Assembly (NCBI RefSeq): GCF_001638985.1
Contig: NW_017265137.1
Coordinates: 2,381,848 to 2,445,847 of the forward strand
Direction: 5' to 3'
DNA length: 64,000 nucleotides
Source: Phycomyces blakesleeanus NRRL 1555(-)
Taxonomy: Eukaryota; Mucoromycota; Mucoromycetes; Mucorales; Phycomycetaceae
The position numbers and the translations under genes are program-made. Shown here one piece after another: positions 1 through 12,777 of the stretch (positions are counted from its first letter, which is position 1; each line of letters begins with the position of its first letter). The notes under the pieces were generated by a model. The model made no database searches, was not told the DNA's origin, and saw only the letters and a program-made list of their open reading frames with translations.

Positions 1-54
1 GCTTTAAAAACTTCTATGTTTTGTATTTTTAAACACAAAGTTACTGCACAGTCG

Positions 55-279
55 TTCCACTCTCAAGCAGTTACTTCTTTGAAATTGAATCAGTTGCTTT
101 CTCAAGTTCAATGGCTCTCATTACTACCAAGTCCAATCAAAACGATCATTCAAAAGTGGCCAATTTAACTTTGAAAAGACGATCAATTGGATTCTAAAGA
201 AGTAACCAGGTTGGCCGAATGAACTTCAAAAAAAAAAGTGATCAGCTTTTCCGGTAAAGTAACCAATTGAGAGTGGAAA
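55..279. repeat. MITE-like element with terminal inverted repeats (candidate)
   Basis: The left end (55-80) begins TTCCACTCTCAA and continues through GTTACTT. The reverse complement of 254-279 begins with the same 12 bases and also continues into GTTACTT. The enclosed 225 bp carry no ORF. I see no clear target-site duplication, so it may be a decayed or fold-back sequence. Confidence 0.4.
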
Positions 280-1603
280 GAGTCTTTCCAAACTTAGTAG
301 GAAATAATTTAAAATTAACGGCTCTATTATCCAATAAAAAAAAGAAATAGTCTTAATTTCCTTTCATAAACATCTGAGATTAAAAGTTAAAATGTCCGAA
401 AAAGACGGTCCGAATTCTTTTTAGAAAAGGTCCGAAAACAAAGTCAAAAAAAACCGTAATGATTATTTTTGGGCATTATTATGCCATCATCACAAAAACT
501 ACTTCTTGTGTAGAAGCCAACCTGGTAATTTGCGGTGATATATATGAATGATATATAATATATGATATCATATGGAAGCATGAGTAAGACTGGGATTTAA
601 ACACGCTATAGGATAACTTTTTCTCTCAAGTTCTTTATCTTCCACATCACTTATACCTGCCAAGAAGTCTGTCAATATGTTTCAGCTTGTTATAAGAATA
701 GATTTTTGTTTCGTGTCGTACATTGTGATACAAATATCAATCCAAACAAGTCTGTATATGTCTTTTTTGTTCTCGAACAGACTGTAGACAGAGGCCATCT
801 TGCTACTCAACATATTTGTGTGGCTACTATAATATATATATATAAATTATATGGGCTGCTTGTGTAATTGTAATACTTTCCTGAGCCAATATTTATAAGG
901 TTTCTTTTTCTATTTTGCCTTTTTTTTTAAGTCGTGGAGTATATTATAATAGCTTGATTTCGCTGGTTATGTCTAAATTTCTCCTGGGTTCCGGATGATA
1001 AGTTTGAAGGCAGATCTAAGAGAAAAAAAATACCGCAGGTAGTAAACTTCTTTAAAGAACTACTGGGCCGGCTGTTGTACGAAAAGTGTACAGGCTGCAT
1101 GTCTAGCTGAAAACCCATCACTATATATTTTCCTTAATTGTTTACGCTTAAAAGACAAGATCCTTATTTAAACATTATTTCTGTGTTTATATATTCTGCT
1201 CATATCTAAACCTAAAGAGGGCATTGCCACAAAAAGTATTCTTCCTTGTGTTAAAATAGCAAAGACTTCTATTTGATGCCAAGGAAGTATAATAATGCAT
1301 CGTCATTGTGCTTTTTTTCGAATTCTATACAAATATATATGTGTGTTTGTGCTTGCGTGTGTATTGTTTATAACCCGTATTCAATATTATCTAATTCCCA
1401 CAAATGTATTTGTAGATCGACGAAAGAAAACAACAATGTCTTGGCTAACCCTTTGTGGGTTACGAAGTAATCATCGATTTTCTGCAACAGAATTATCCCT
1501 TCAGGCTGATATGTGCAACGCTACTCATAGTCTAAAAAGGGTAGTGAGATTTTATTACTCAAGGTGTATAATTAAGTTGTATTTAATAAGTTAAAGTGCG
1601 TGT
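280..1603. other. intergenic, no gene recognised
   Basis: AT-rich sequence with short spurious ORFs only (for example 927-1121 minus and 1273-1594 plus). None shows a domain, signal peptide or convincing splice pattern. The right end is the 3' flank of the protease gene. Confidence 0.6.
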
Positions 1604-3487
1604 TTAGAATATAAGTGCTATTGAAGCAGCAGTAAATAATAATAAGGTTAGTGTAAACGGAGAAAATGAAGAACTGCCGTTCATCTCTTGTGCAAGAATC
1701 CACAATTTTTTGCCGTCGTCAGGATGGGTATACAGAATGTTTACAAGGGTTACGTCTTTAGTATATTTTTCGACTTCCTGGGCACGGTAACCATCGTAGG
1801 TTGAGTTGTCTAGAACTGTTTTGTTTTCGTTAAAGTTATCTGGGTCGTTAATAATCTTGAAGTCTTGGGTGATCAAACTTGATGTGTGTTTGATGTGGTT
1901 AGCAAGCGATTCCGGTGAATAGTCTTTCTGAGAAAGATGTAATGCCATAGCACCAGCAACAACTAGAAAGTGCAAAAATGTTGATAAGATATTAAAGAAA
2001 GCAAGCTTGATATATATATAGAAGTATCGTACATGGTGCTGCCATTGAAGTTCCAGTAAGAACATGCGTATCCTGTACGCCAGTATTCCATGTCGATCGA
2101 ATATTTGTTCCTGGAGCAAATCTGGTGAAAAAGAATATATATACTTAAATACACATGGAATTGACTTGCTATACAATAACTTTCTTACATGTCAACACAT
2201 TTGCCAAAATTGGAATAGTATGAAACAGAATCATCTTCGTCGATGGCACCCACGGTTATTGCACCTCTAGCAGAACCTGGAGAATATAAACAAGCATCTT
2301 CACCATAGTTTCCAGCTAAATAAACAATTGCTTGGTTAAATTCTGAAAATACAAGGGATTTATATACATAAAAAACAAAACTTTACCTGCGATTGTAAAA
2401 TGCAGACCCATGGCAATAGCTTGTTCTACAGCATCGTTTGTTGCTTGGCTTCGCATTGCACCAAGTGATAAACTAGATATATAAAGCCAGAAAAGATATT
2501 AGCTATTGTTTAAAGTTTAAAATAGGACTTACTTTACGATGCTCTTGGTACTGTTAGAAAGTAAATGCTGTTGAAGGACCCATTCTATGCCCTTTAACAA
2601 ATCTGACAAACGACCGTTGCCTTCATCATCAAGTGTCTTGACAGAGACGATACTAGCTTTCTTGGCAACACCATATGTTGTTCCACAGCATACACCGGCT
2701 ACAAAAGTTCCGTGACCGTTTGTATCTGTTGGGTCGTCGACATCTCCAACAATCGTTGCTCCGATAGTTACACGCCCCTTGAAGTCATTGTGGTTTGCAA
2801 GAATACCAGTATCAAGTATATAAACCGTAGCTCCTTCTCCCTAAAATTATTAAGTAAATAAGTTAAATGGCTCAGTTTTGTAACAATAATTTAATACTTT
2901 ACCTGTGTTGTAGGAAGTCTATATTGACCATTAGTTCCAAGTCGTTGGTCAACTCGGTCAAGTCCCTAGGAATAAATGTCAGCTTATGAAATACTCGTTT
3001 AATGAAAACATACCCAATTTGGTACATTAAGTTGAACAAATTCCTGAAGCGAAAATTGAACATCCTTTGCCCAGTAGTGCACTACGTCGGACTCTTCGTC
3101 ATCTTCTTTTGTACCCGTGTTTTGCTGGCGAAGAGTAATAGAGCTTGTCATTAAATCTTCGAATGGCTGGGACTCGAACCGGCCAGCGTACCATCGGAAT
3201 TCACCAATAGCTGAATATCCAAGGGTCTGGACTGATTTGTGCATTTTTCCGGCCTTTCCGGTACTGTTTAGTGCGTCTGTGCTGTTGACTAGTACATCAC
3301 TAAGTACTAAATGTTGCTGGGCACGTTGTATATGGCTTCTAATTGCTGATTTCGAGACTTTAGGTTTAAAGACGACGATATAACTGTCCGTGTCATTGAG
3401 TTGAGTAACGATTGGAGCGACATTTTCGGCGTAGACAAAGGTGAGGTGAAAGAGGACGAATGCTAAGGCGAGGATTCTGTAAAGCAT
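1604..3487 (-). CDS. subtilisin-like serine protease (S8, proteinase K type) with I9 propeptide and hydrophobic C-terminal tail
   Basis: Secreted or cell-surface endoprotease. Seven exons (about 3014-3487, 2903-2965, 2533-2840, 2387-2472, 2189-2315, 2033-2121, 1604-1962) join to 501 codons with GT-AG introns. The N-terminus MLYRILALAFVLFHLTFVYA is a signal peptide, followed by an inhibitor I9 propeptide (SYIVVFKP). All three catalytic residues are present: Asp in LDTGIL, His in NGHGTFVAG and Ser in GTSMAAPFVAGAMA. The last motif forms only after splicing across exons 6 and 7. The oxyanion Asn is in AAGN, which forms across exons 4 and 5. The C-terminus has NGSSS followed by about 18 hydrophobic residues ending the protein, which resembles a GPI-attachment signal. 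That would place the enzyme at the membrane or wall rather than in the vacuole as for yeast Prb1; this is an inference. The starting Met is the only one preceding the signal peptide. Confidence 0.9.
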
Positions 3488-4155
3488 AGCTGTTATTTTA
3501 ATATATGTATGTATGTATGTATATATATATATATATAGACAAAAAGGATCAAATGGATGATATTAAAGGGAAAATAAATAATATGATCCTTAGAATTATA
3601 TAAGTGGCATTGATATTCTAGAAAGCCAGACAAATAAAAATAAATGGAAAGAGAAAGAGAGACGAGGATATTAATTGTCAGTGAAATATTGTGAATTAAA
3701 ATAGTTGAGAACATCATCAAGTGTGAATAATACAATAAGGAAGGACGAATTAAGGCAACAGCCAATAAAGACTGGGTACTTTATTAGCGCAACTCCATCT
3801 TCTTCACTCAGCTGCTTGCCAGGCACGAGTATCAGTACCAGTTTTGCTTAAATTTAAATATCAATAAAAATGCATTCAATACTTTTCAATGTACCACATT
3901 CAAGACACTAACCCCGCCTAATTGTATCACTTTTAGCTTGACATCAGTCAAATATCTATGTTTACGACACACTATTGGTAAAAAGTTATAGTTTCTCAAT
4001 TCAACCTTATCTCAAATGAAGGCTGGCAAAGAAACGCATGTTTTCGAGCCTTCTTTTTTTCTTTTCATTACCGTAAAGGGAAGTAGTATTAAATTTTAAA
4101 AAAATAGTTTAAAGTGTATGTTACAAAAACGAAGGGTAAGGGAAGTTTAACACAG
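3488..4155. other. intergenic: protease promoter and 3' flank of myosin gene
   Basis: Contains (TATG)n and (TA)n repeats at about 3504-3536 directly upstream of the protease start, and no recognisable gene. The sequence after about 3780 is probably the 3' untranslated flank of the minus-strand myosin. Confidence 0.6.
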
Positions 4156-7100
4156 CTATTGAGTATAGCTTGTTTGCTGTGCTTGGAAGTTATCAGTTCT
4201 ATCATTCTGGGAAGCAATTGTAATCAAACGTCGGAGCCGCTTCAGGTTTAACTAATGGAAATAAATGCATAGGCATGTCAGTTAACAGAGTTATACAAAT
4301 ACTTTAAATACGTACCCATGAAGGCATATAGCACTGAGGTACGATCTCTCGGACGACTGGTATCTCGAATGGGTTGGTCATATCATCAATCATGACAGGA
4401 TCTAGTAGTAATACATCACTCTTGTCACCACTGACATGAGATGCTACCGCCTTGAGAATTTCAGGTTTTATTGGTGTCTATTTTCAAAGTAATAATAACA
4501 ATAATAATGAACAATACAGCCCACAATTCAATCTCTTGTAATAACTCACCTCATAGTCTGCCACATGGTATTGTGAGATTAATTTCTGGATTTGTGTAGG
4601 CGAAAGTACCCAGCATACATCATAGATATTCTCAATGTCTTCCAAGGTAGCCTATATTATGCATATTAGTATTAGCCTCCTAATTGCTTTTAGAAAAAAA
4701 TAACAATTTACCTTTTTGAATTGCAGTAGTTTTGTACATTGCATCAAGTGTTCCAATTGAAGGGTTCCCTCTGGTATGTCATGGCTCTTGCACCATTCCT
4801 CAATGCGAGTAAGGTTGTATTGGATTTGCATGGCTGTGATGTAAGTTAGTTCCCTGCTATATTTTATACTTTTATTTGTCTTACCTCGCTTCCATGAACA
4901 GAAGTTCTTTCTCATCAAAAGATCGTTGAATGCAGTTACACCAAGAAGTTTGAGAATTTCAGTCAATACTTGAGTAGCGATACTTTGTTCAATGTAATAA
5001 CACTTCATTGTGCGCCAGATCTTGTTCAAGAAGTTGAAAAGATCATCCATGCTATAGGTTGGCTTTGCTGTTCCTGCCAAGATTTTGTTGAAAAATCTTC
5101 CAGAGTCGCTAGTGATGAATCCAGGAAGGGACTGTCCTTCTACAACAGCCGGGACTACCATTTTGCTAAGGCGTTTCTTCATTTCTTTCATCCATGTGTG
5201 GAAGATATTATCCTCAAGACATTGCATCTCAAATTTGACAGTTGTTGCCAGCTTCTCAAATTCATGCCATCCCACAGGTCGACGTCCGTTTGTGCTATTA
5301 TCAAGCATCTCTTGCTCCATGTCAGCTTCAGCAATGCAGATGAGAGATACTAGCTCATGAACATTTGTTAGCCAAAAAGCGCATGGTACTACAGACTCGT
5401 CTCCAGTGAAGCTCTAAAATGTATTTTTTTTGTGAGACTGAGAATATCTAGAATTAGATCAAGCATTGTTTTACCAAACACTGTTTTTGGATTGTGTCCA
5501 TAACGGTAAATAAGAGACGTTCTGACTCCCCAATGTAGCCAAGCTGCCACATTTGAGTAACACACAGACCGATGGTGTGAGCTGGGAAGAATATTTCTTT
5601 CTGGGAAGGTGGGTTTTGCAGACTAGGTAAAGGCATCTTCAATGCCTTTATGAGTCCCTCAAGAATTTCCTCTTGAAGACTATCTTCATCTTTAAGGATT
5701 TTTCCAATCTAAATATTGGACAAAGTCAATTCATTTCTAATCTTAAGTAGATCTATCATGTAACTCACCTCTTCCGATAAATCTTCTTCCGCATCACTTG
5801 TCATACCACTCATGATTCCACTGAAAGGACCGATAGACGTAGGACGAGGGTTTTTGGTAAGTAGTTCGGCCTTACGAATATTGTCGATCGATGTTTTTGG
5901 TCGATGGTCAATAGCATCTGCAGCACTATTGCGTCGAATCTTTCGGTTGATAGGTACACCCGCCGGGGATTGGCTACGTGGTTCTGGAACCTGGCCCTTT
6001 TTATCCTTCGATTCGAGCTGTCTGACTGGTGAAGGTGACATGCTGCGAATTCCATTATTTGTGGGAGACAAGCTTCGGATATTTGAGACTGATTGCTGTC
6101 TGCGAGGCGTATTCATTACTTGAGCGAGTTGTGACTTGAGTGCAACGATCTGGCTCTTAAACTCTGCTACTTCGGCTTCATCGGCAGCATTGATGCTCTG
6201 TTCTTTTGCCAGGTCTACTTCTTTTTGGAGTCGCGCATTCTCCTCTTTTTGTACATTGAGTTGCTCTGTCAGGATTGTGATCTCGCGGTTCTGGGACTTG
6301 ACTTTCTCTAGAACGCTACGATGTTCGCTAAACAGAGTATCTTTCTCAGTCTGAAGAGCCTCCCATTGTGCTTGTGGAACGGTGGGCTCAAGTAATTTGA
6401 CTTCCAATGCCTTGGCTTTTCTTTCCACTTTCTCGTGCTTTTCTTTCCACAGTCTTATCTGAGATTCCAACTGGTTCGACTTTTCTGACATGCTCTTTTT
6501 CTCATCTCTTAGTGCAGTCATGCCTTGAGTCAGCTCGACGACCTTGCTTTCCAGCTTATATGACACTTCTTGTAAATGATTTACTGATCGAGCCTCGTGC
6601 TTCAATTTCAGCAACTTCTTGCGCGCCACACGTCGACGAACACACGATTGCAAGTAAACTACACGCTCTCTCTGTGATCTGTAATGCTTGCGTGCAATCC
6701 TAATAGGGTATTTATGATCAATAGATAGCTCCAATAATGACTTTCTATATACGTACCATCCTCTTGCAACACGTTGAATCTGAATGGCCGCATTGGTCTC
6801 TCTTACAGAAGAGAAGTTACGACGAGCAATATATCCACGAGCAGCTAATGTAAATTGTTATTAGCTACGTTTTACCACAAAGATGTGTATGTGTAGTGTA
6901 CCTGTTTGGATTTTAAGTACAGCTTGCTGCTTAGACAGATATTCCTTGCGGGCTGAATATCTTCGCCAGTTCTTTTGAATAGTAACAGCTGCATGTTCTT
7001 CTCGAAGAGCTTGCATTTTACCAGCTGCAACCAAGCGCCGAGTAACACACTGTAACCTCAAAGCCAGGTCGCGCATACGAACATAACGAGTGTGGTAAAT

Positions 7101-10100
7101 AAAACGACGCATATTCTTCTGAAGGAGGATAGCACATGCAGTGAATTTGTCGGATCGAAGCTTCTCAAGGTATGCAAGCTAAATGAAAATATAATACATG
7201 TTAACCAATATATTTATACTAAAGTCACCAGTTTAACTTACTTGTCCAGCACGGAAAAAGATTTTTGTTGTACCAATTTGATATTTATCTTCTTCCTTGA
7301 TTGAATTATTTAAAATTGTAGTGCAGAGCTCTCTGATATCGGGTTTCAGCTTTGGATCCCAATCTTTGGAAGACACTAGCGCGTAGTAGCGGTCGGCAAA
7401 CTCTTCAAATGTCCAGCGAGAGGGATAACCAGCACAACTGATGCGAATGGTTTCTAGTACACCACATGCACGCAACTGAGAGAGAACCATATTTGGTTCA
7501 AAACCCCAAGAAACCTTGGCTTCGTTAGGTTTGATACAACGAATATAATGTACATTTGTATGACCAATAGTATCCATAAGGTTGATAAGAGAAAGCTATG
7601 AAATTCACAATGATTTTTTTTAGAAATTAAACAATCGTTATATAAAATATTTGTATTGTTTCTTTCTTACTTTGAAGATTGAGCCAAGTGTAGGCTTCCT
7701 GACCACCATACTCATACGCTTGTTGTTCTCTGGCTAATGGTATATTTTTACTGTTAGTCAAAAAATCACGTATTTAAAATCAACTATCCTACCGTTGGTA
7801 CTGGGTTGTTTGCTGCTGCTTTGTCAAGAACATCTGTCAGAAATTCAAACTCAGAGTCTTGTAAAAGTGCAAGATGTTCGTCCGGAACTGAATCTTTGTT
7901 TTTATCCAAGAAATTCTCGGCTTCGTACTGTACATCGTGGGCATAATGAGCAATGGTGAAGGCGCTATTGGAGAACCGAGGTTTTTTAAAGTGGTTTTTG
8001 AAGTTTGGATTGTCAAAGTTAGAGTACAATTTTTGAATAAATCCTTGATCGGATCCAGAAGGAAGACGAGATTCCTAAAAAAAAAAAGCCCCCTAGAAGT
8101 TTAAAAAGTGCAAATATGTATATAACATTTTTTAATATATATAAATATATATACCTCATCAAGAAGAGACAAGATACCAAGCTTCGCCTCAATGAGCTCA
8201 ATACACTTTTGGTTGTCGCTGAAGTCGATAAATGTCCAGTTGATCTTTTCACGAACATACTCTTCTTGCTCAAGTTTAAATACGTGTTGGTTGAACTAAT
8301 AAATAATATTAGATAAGAGTTTAATTTCTGCACTTCTATCTTCACTAAATTTAAGTCCTACCTGTTGTTGGAGCTTTTCGTTTGCATAATTAATACAAAA
8401 CTGCTCAAAGGAATTCTTTTTAAAGTGCTCAAAACCATAGATATCGAGAACACCAATAAAGTTTGTAACTCTAGACATGTCTGGGCAAGACAAGCTTTCG
8501 TTTGTAACACACACGAGCCATTCAAACAAGTTTGCATAAATGTATTTTGCAACAGAGTCCTTTACCACATTTGCTTGAGTTGGGTTTAGGTTAGTTACAA
8601 TCTTCTCTGAGCGAGTGACGATTTGCTTGCGAACAATCCACTTTCTGAATTCGGCTGTACTTATGCCCAAGAGGCGGGTTGCGGTTAAGAGGGCGGCGTC
8701 ACTGTCGGAAAGCATGGCATCTCCACGTCCAGTGATCTGAATATTACCAATATGAAGAAGAGCAGCCAATATACGAAAAATCTTCCACTGTAATTGGACC
8801 GATAAACCAACAGTTGACAGTGCTCTCTGGGTCACCTCAAACTCGGCAGCATCATCTACACCCGGAACAGTTCCACTTCCACTTTGGTTGAGATAATGAT
8901 ATCTACTATAATCACCCAGATCAAGTTCCTTCTTTTCAGAAGAGGGAGCACCGGCACAAAGCTAAAAGGAATTTTTCTCCTGTATTAAAGCAAATACATC
9001 AAAGAGAATACAACTCAGCTTGTCTTACCTGATAAAATATGTGGTAGTTTCTTTCAATTTCTGGTTGGAAAATCAGTCTGGAGCGTTCTAAAAGATATGT
9101 TCTGATCTTGGCTCCAATGATGTTGGCCCCTTCATCGAATTGAATCTCCATATACTTTCCAAACCGAGAACTGTTGTCGTTACGAGTAGTTTTGGCGTTA
9201 CCAAAAGCTTCCATGATGGGATTGGTAGCTAAGGTATAAGGCAAAGTTATATAGTCAGTACCACTTTTTGTTTACTTATTCCCAAGTATACACAATCATA
9301 TATTACCCAAGATCTGCTCTTCAACCTCAGTCATTCCACCATCCACCTTTTTCTTCTTTCCCACCGATTCCTGATCGTCTGCAGTGGCAAAGTAACGCAT
9401 AATATACTTTGCACTCACTGTCTTACCAGCACCACTAAATTACATGTCCCCTGTCAGTTAATTGCTAAACGAAAGTTGGTTGAAATAGTATTACCTCTCT
9501 CCTGACACAACAATTGTCTGATTCGTCTGTTCCCTTATCATGCATCTATAGGCGTCTTCTGCAATTGCAAACAAATGCGGTTCTAATTCACCACGTCGTC
9601 TACCAGAATATTGCTGTACGATGTCTGGATCATAGAGAGCAACACGGTCAAAAGGATTCATTGCAATCAGCACAATTCCAGAATATGTGTAGATGAGATG
9701 CTGGATGTAGCGCGTACGGATCGTATTGAGAACTGGGTATGACCGTCAGTACCATATCAAATATAAAGTAATGATATTGTCCTACCAGAAGGTTCATTGA
9801 GGTAACTGAGATTTGTGAGATCATCAGTATACTCCATTCTTGGAGGATTTCGTAAGGGTGGAAGCTTTGATCCATTATCGTTTTCTATATCTTTCATGGT
9901 AGCTTCGAATATATGTTCCTGAATAGACAAGTTAGAAGACTATCGAAGACATGGGCGGAGATGGCAGGTGAGAGAGCTCCGCAATTGCAAATGTACCTTT
10001 TGGTCATTGTCATCCTCAAAGACAAGACGAACTTTGTCTCCAGAAGTGCTGGCAGATATACATGTTGCTGATACCCATGCTTCCTTTTCGTCTGTGAACC

Positions 10101-10158
10101 AGGCTTTGGTTCCTTTTGTGTATACTTGTACTGCCTGTGATGCGGTGGGACTTGCCAT
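4156..10158 (-). CDS. MYO2: class V myosin heavy chain, copy A
   Basis: Actin-based motor for cargo such as secretory vesicles. Many exons read in order: an N-terminal SH3-like segment ([17 protein letters not shown]), the motor domain with P-loop GESGAGKT (split by a GT-AG intron near 9430-9495), switch I NNSSRFGK (about 9160-9183) and switch II DIYGFE (about 8430-8447). Next come an actin-interface and converter region ([11 protein letters not shown]), about six IQ repeats (6600-7190, such as [11 protein letters not shown]), a coiled coil with a Ser/Pro-rich linker, and a C-terminal DIL cargo-binding domain (5320-4156). The DIL domain includes [13 protein letters not shown] and [12 protein letters not shown]. 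The final exon encodes LNLKRLRRL and ends at the stop at 4156-4158. The length is about 1,500-1,600 residues, normal for the class. A paralogue with the same exon order lies at 17605-24303. The symbol is by analogy with yeast Myo2; Myo4-type function cannot be excluded. Confidence 0.93.
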
Positions 10159-10520
10159 CCTGTGTGGAGTGGATTATACTCTATTCTCTATGGGTGATGT
10201 TGCGCGAATTCTTTGTCTGGAAAAAGCGATCTTGTCTTTAGGTTGGGTCTTTGGCTAGAAAGCGAGATGCGACGGAGGGCGATCAGAGAAATAATAATAA
10301 AGACAGCAGAAAGAAACAACGACTTTAGAGTTTGGAGGATCAAAAGGGAGCGTGAGCGGAGAGAGGCGGAGTTGGACATCCACTGGGAAACTGGCTGTGA
10401 CGTAGAATTTATAACCAAGGTGAACTTGAGCTTATGATGTACACTATAATTACTGACGTCCTTGAGACATAAGAAGATGACTTGGTAAGGCTGATGGTTG
10501 CCAAAAAATCATCAGCATTA

Positions 10521-10540
10521 GTCTTAAGACTGGGCGGGTA
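10521..10540. promoter_or_regulatory. shared upstream element of myosin A
   Basis: On the plus strand it reads GTCTTAAGACTGGGCGGGTA, about 365 bp upstream of the myosin A start codon. The myosin B upstream region has GTCTAAGGTTGGGCGGATA at 24607-24625, about 305 bp from its start. The core TGGGCGG is identical. A common regulatory site is an inference. Confidence 0.35.
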
Positions 10541-11092
10541 TTTAATTACCATACACAATGGGTCCCGGGGAAACACAGCGCCTTCCGTTCCAGGTAACAC
10601 ACAGCATATCAATATGGCGCTTATATTTACACTCTAAGCTTATTCTCCTGCCAAACTAAAGAATCTAGCTGCAGTCACGGTCTGTGATTCATTTTGCACT
10701 ATTAAACTAGTGGCTAAGAAAGAAAGGAAAAGAAGTGTATAATGAAAGTCAATACATAATCAACGTAAGAATGAATTATTATTATTTTATTCTCAACAAG
10801 GTGTTCACAAAGTGTCTAAAAAAATCATCGCCATCTTTAGGTTATCAAACTGTTGGATCGACTGTATGTTTTGTACAGCCTGTGATTTATCTGTACGACT
10901 CTTTCTTAGGCCACAGCAAATGATAGCAATTCATCTCTTTACTGCCCACACTCTTTTTTTAGTAATATTTTTTTTAAAAATAAATAAATATAAAATAGTA
11001 TAGGCGCATATACATGCATGTTTGCATTCATATTATATGATTTTTTATACCATAAATTCAATAAAGAAAATAGTGACGTCGCCTTTTTTGCA

Positions 11093-11129
11093 GGATACAA
11101 CAAGAATAATCCTACTTCTTCTTGTATCC
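11093..11129. repeat. 14-bp inverted repeat (hairpin)
   Basis: The arms GGATACAACAAGAA (11093-11106) and TTCTTCTTGTATCC (11116-11129) are complementary except for one C:C mismatch, with a 9-base loop. It lies in the divergent promoter region; its role is unknown. Confidence 0.5.
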
Positions 11130-11402
11130 CATTTTACTCCTCTTCTTTCACATATATGTATATGTACATTTATAATAAATCTTTAATATATTTTTAATTA
11201 TCACAGCTTAAACACATGAAAGATGTGCATATATATATATTTCAAGGATTCATGAAACTACGTTAAATTAGTCGTTATCTCAGCTGTGACGCATCAGAGC
11301 AGGTGCAAATAGTGACTTTCAAAAGCGACAGGAATTTCTGCGACGCTACATGCACAGATTCAGCGGGAAAAAAACTCCCCCTCATCAACCAAACCGGAAG
11401 TA

Positions 11403-12777
11403 ATGATTGATCAGGCAAGATTCAGAGTTGTAGATCGTTCATCGCTGGATGATCGCCAGGTCATTTTTTGACTTTGAACTTATCATCCTGACTTATTTGC
11501 TACCCAGTGGTTTTTTACCAAAGAGGAGCTTCTCGATACGCCTAGTATAATAGACGGACTTTCTTTCGAACAGGAGCAAATGGACCGTACAAAAGGGTGC
11601 CATTACTTGCTTGCTGTTGGAGCAAAGCTTAATCTGTAAGTCCACCTATTAGAGGGGATCATGTTGTTATTCTTTTGTCTATATACCTGTGCTCCACCTG
11701 TAACGGATTCGTATTATTTCGTATCGGGTTGTGAATAGTCCACAACTTGTCTTGGTAACAGCAACCACATTCTTCCATCGATTCTTCATGCGGCAGTCTA
11801 TGAGACGCTTCCATGTCTATGTAAGCTCATCTCTCGATGGGAAGAGATGAGGTTGATTGACATAAAAAAAAACATCCCAACAGGATATTGCAGCAACAAG
11901 TCTTTTTGTGGCCACAAAAGTTGAAGAGAATGCGCGTCGTCTAAGAGATTTTGTTAATGCGTGTGCCCAAAAGGCTCAAAAGAACGATAGGCTTATGCTA
12001 GATGAGAACTCAAAGGTTAGTAAGAAAAACCTTGAAAGATAGAGAGTTAAGATGAGAAAAAAAAGGGAAGATAAAGAGAAAGGAATAAAATGAAATGCAT
12101 CATCCAACTGATGACATCAATGTTTGCGTTTATAAACTCTTAGGATTTTATCAAATGGAAGGACACAATGTTGCATTATGAAACTATTCTGCTGAAAACT
12201 CTTTGCTTTGATCTCTCCGTGGAACACCCACATACTAATCTGCTGAACTTACAGACCCAATTGAATGGTATGAAGATGTTTTGTGTGTGTGTGTGTTTGT
12301 ATCTTTGGAGAGAAATGGAATATCTCACCAGGTAGAACCTTAGTTCCCGATGCATGTGTTCGCAGAGCTTGGATCTTGTTATTTCAGAGGTAATTGGTAT
12401 ATAATGTGTGCGGAATTATTGGCCAACAGAAGACAATCTCTTCAGTCTCGGTTCTCCAATTTGTGTACTTTATCGACCAAAGGTCATTGCTGCCGCTGCT
12501 CTTTTGATCTCTGCCCATCTTTCTGGGGAGGAGATCGCAGAAAGACGGTGGAAAGATGTAGATGTGGATATTGGGCAAGTGCATGGTAAGTGGTTGGTCC
12601 CCGTCTTGGGAATTTAAACAAAGCCAGCCTATTAACATTAATTATCGTTTCATGAATTTGTTAGAGCTGGCAGCCGAGATGTTAGAATATTACGTAGACC
12701 ATTATCTGAAGAAAGCCGCTCATTCACCGCATCCATCTCAAATATTACAACATTCTTCATTCAATGGATCACAATAG
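11403..12777 (+). CDS. transcription-type cyclin (cyclin K/T, CTK2/Pch1-like)
   Basis: Regulatory subunit of a nuclear transcription-elongation CDK. The exon chain starts MIDQARFRVVD, then WFFTKEELLDTPS (the W-F-x-K-E-E-L-x-x-T-P-S signature of K/T/L cyclins). It continues through the cyclin box core HRFFMRQS, DIAATSLFVATKVEE and KNDRLMLDENSK to ILLKTLCFDLSVEHPH and VIAAAALLISAHLSG. I chose the acceptor ending at about 12452 (cttcag) because it gives FQSLGSPICVLYRP, which aligns with F-x-N-D-S-L-x-T-x-L in relatives. Introns are short GT-AG. The last exon ends FNGSQ and the stop at 12775-12777. It is divergent from myosin A. I cannot separate CTK2 from P-TEFb-type cyclin by reading alone. Confidence 0.87.

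Larger units (their letters stand above)
10159..11402. promoter_or_regulatory. divergent intergenic region between myosin A and cyclin gene
   Basis: This 1.24 kb separates two divergently transcribed genes and must hold both promoters. CRE-like TGACGTC occurs at 10454-10460 and 11074-11080. A GC-box-like segment at 10521-10540 is shared with the myosin B upstream region. A hairpin lies at 11093-11129. ORFs in this stretch are short and look spurious. Confidence 0.5.

Noticed and set aside
927..1594. ORFs of 64-99 codons at the left end
   Set aside because: No signal peptide, domain, splice continuity or codon bias; compatible with random AT-rich ORFs.
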